Positions 7,484-8,445 of a DNA stretch of 8,445 nt are shown here, in pieces (within the stretch, counting starts at the first letter, position 1; every line of letters starts with the position of its first letter). Source of the stretch: Alphaproteobacteria bacterium (GTDB taxonomy: Bacteria > Pseudomonadota > Alphaproteobacteria > Thalassobaculales > Thalassobaculaceae); contig JAPKDN010000108.1 in assembly GCA_028822575.1 (NCBI GenBank), positions 1-8,445 on the forward strand, written 5' to 3'. The notes under the pieces were generated by a model. That model did no database searches. It had not been told where the DNA came from and saw only the letters and a list, made by a program, of their open reading frames with translations. The translations under genes were made by a program, and so were the position numbers.

Positions 7484-8266
7484 TTAAAGCATGGCGCGCA
7501 AGGCTGAGGTGCGTTCCCGTCCCGCCGCCATCATTAGCTGCAGATCGCTGCTCCCCAAGACCAGGCGAACACCCATCTCGATATATTTTTCCATCAGAGG
7601 CGGTGTATAGACTCCACCCATGCCAACGCTTTTGCCGTGCTTTTTACAAGCCGCGATCGTGGTTCGATAGGCGTCGACCACGCGCGCGTTACCCACGTCG
7701 CCCGGAATGCCCATCTCCATGCAGAGGTCATTGGTTCCAATCAGCAGCGCGTCGACGCCTGGGACGGCGGCGATGGCCTCGGCGTTGGCGATGGCCTCGG
7801 GTGTTTCGAGCATGAGGATCAGCAAGGTGGCGTCGTTGATCGCCTTGGATACTTCGGCCATCGGATAGGTCTCGAAGTCGACGACGGGTTGGGCGCCGGC
7901 AACGGAACGGTGACCAAGAGGCGGATATTTGCAATTCGCCGCCATCTGGCGTGCCACTTCGGGGGTGTCGACATGGGGGATGACAATGCCCTGTGCCCCG
8001 CCATCAAGAACACGCGTCGCGTGGAAATGCTGGAAGCCCGGTACGCGGACGATCGGCGTGATCCCCGCGTCCTGCGCCGCGACACTGATCTGGACGGCGG
8101 TATCGATGTCCATGGAATTATGTTCCATGTCGATGAAAAGCCAGTCGAACCCGGCGGTCTTCATTGCCTTGCCGATATCCACGGTCCTCGACTGACGCAA
8201 GCCAACGCCAATGGCGAGCTCGTTCGCCGCGAGTTTTTCCTTCGCGACATTCCGTATTTCGACCAT
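7484..8266 (-). CDS. HpcH/HpaI-family aldolase (class II, metal-dependent, 2-oxo-acid type)
   Basis: A 260-residue cytosolic TIM-barrel aldolase, the usual family size. Relatives cleave 4-hydroxy-2-oxo acids such as 2,4-dihydroxyhept-2-enedioate or 2-keto-3-deoxy sugar acids into pyruvate plus an aldehyde, using a divalent metal. Visible residues: FIDMEHN with the catalytic His49, IVRVPG with pyruvate-binding Arg74, GAQGIVIPHVDTPEVA (90-105), PLGHRSVAG (116-124), LMLETPEA with metal ligand Glu154, and LLIGTNDL with metal ligand Asp180. The C-terminal GVRLVLGSSDLQLM is typical. The ATG at 8266 has GAGGAG at 8274-8279, seven bases upstream. It is the first gene of the minus-strand operon. Its frame is intact, unlike the iolD and transporter genes behind it. 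The partner aldehyde cannot be told from sequence; a product of the IolD branch is a possibility only. Confidence 0.93.
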   Translation of the reverse strand: MVEIRNVAKEKLAANELAIGVGLRQSRTVDIGKAMKTAGFDWLFIDMEHNSMDIDTAVQISVAAQDAGITPIVRVPGFQHFHATRVLDGGAQGIVIPHVDTPEVARQMAANCKYPPLGHRSVAGAQPVVDFETYPMAEVSKAINDATLLILMLETPEAIANAEAIAAVPGVDALLIGTNDLCMEMGIPGDVGNARVVDAYRTTIAACKKHGKSVGMGGVYTPPLMEKYIEMGVRLVLGSSDLQLMMAAGRERTSALRAML

Positions 8267-8314
8267 TTCTTAACTCCTCGTCCTGGCTGACTAGCTATTC
8301 TCGCCCGGAGTGTG

Positions 8315-8336
8315 CCAGGGGCCCGGGGCCTCCTGG
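8315..8336. repeat. GC-rich inverted repeat in the divergent intergenic region
   Basis: CCAGGGGCC (8315-8323) pairs with GGCC-T-CCTGG (8327-8336), nine pairs with one bulged T and a three-base loop. It lies in the 128-base gap between the aldolase start and the divergent start at 8395, so it could be an operator, or a 5' leader hairpin of the minus-strand operon. TTTTT follows on the plus strand at 8343-8347, but no visible plus-strand gene ends here. I see no clear promoter elements in this gap on either strand. Confidence 0.3.
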
Positions 8337-8394
8337 AACCTGGTTTTTGATTGGCTTTACCTTATCGCGCTCCACGTCCTAGTCTCGACGGATC

Positions 8395-8445
8395 ATGAGC
8401 CATGCACCCGATACACCCCTGGTTCTCAAGTGGAACGAGGGGTGT
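8395..8445 (+). CDS. Possible start of a divergent gene, cut by the window end
   Basis: An ATG at 8395 opens a frame of 17 codons (MSHAPDTPLVLKWNEGC) that runs unbroken to the last base. Its position, divergent from the operon, is a common place for a regulator or a pathway partner. There is no strong Shine-Dalgarno in front of it (CGACGG at 8387-8392 is weak) and 17 residues are too few to assign a family. It may also be chance. Confidence 0.35.
   Translation, partial: MSHAPDTPLVLKWNEGC

Noticed and set aside
7072..7815. Long plus-strand open frame (247 codons) opposite iolD and the aldolase gene
   Set aside because: It lies antisense to two well-supported genes, has an Arg/Pro-rich low-complexity tail with no family resemblance, and is a typical GC-rich shadow.
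7637..8290. Plus-strand open frame of 217 codons opposite the aldolase gene
   Set aside because: Mirror frame of a convincing aldolase gene; no recognisable domain and no ribosome binding site.
1..8445. Mobile element, CRISPR array, tRNA or defence system
   Set aside because: No terminal inverted repeats, transposase, regularly spaced repeats, cloverleaf or nuclease-like genes were found on either strand.

Overview
The window looks like a piece of a fairly GC-rich alphaproteobacterial chromosome. This is an inference from the style of the PAS/HisKA kinase remnant and from protein similarity as I recall it; no marker gene is present. Its most striking property is gene decay: of eight recognisable full genes, four are broken and four look intact, all interleaved. 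There is no RNA gene, CRISPR array, transposase or attachment site that I can support.

Layout. Positions 1-534 (+) hold the 3' part of a DyP-type haem peroxidase gene with two frameshifts and several stops. Positions 632-1537 (+) encode an intact phytanoyl-CoA dioxygenase-family (PhyH) Fe(II)/2-oxoglutarate oxygenase with a good ribosome binding site. Positions 1542-3053 (-) are the wreck of a PAS-PAS-HisKA-HATPase sensor histidine kinase. Its boxes can still be read, but only by moving between frames, and its tail ends four bases from the phyH stop.

From 8266 down to 3220 (-) runs one tight block that reads like a single operon: HpcH/HpaI-type aldolase (intact), IolD-type thiamine-diphosphate hydrolase (one amber codon in an otherwise clean frame), concentrative nucleoside transporter (CNT/NupC family; nonsense at codon 5, large internal deletion, two frameshifts), MaoC-type hydratase (intact) and CitE-type CoA-ester lyase (intact, 4-base overlap with maoC). 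A hairpin follows the lyase gene. A divergent start at 8395 (+) opens a gene that leaves the window.

How the genes fit together. The operon codes for uptake (transporter), C-C hydrolysis of a cyclic diketone (IolD), retro-aldol cleavage (HpcH/HpaI) and an enoyl-CoA hydratase plus CoA-ester lyase pair resembling the last two steps of itaconate/mesaconate-type C5 degradation. This suggests a carbon-catabolic locus whose substrate I cannot name. Uptake and the IolD step are now broken, whereas the aldolase and the hydratase/lyase pair remain readable, so any surviving function is probably confined to those parts. The mixture of old wrecks (DyP, kinase, transporter) and one apparently recent lesion (iolD) suggests ongoing relaxed selection, as in host-associated or otherwise shrinking genomes.
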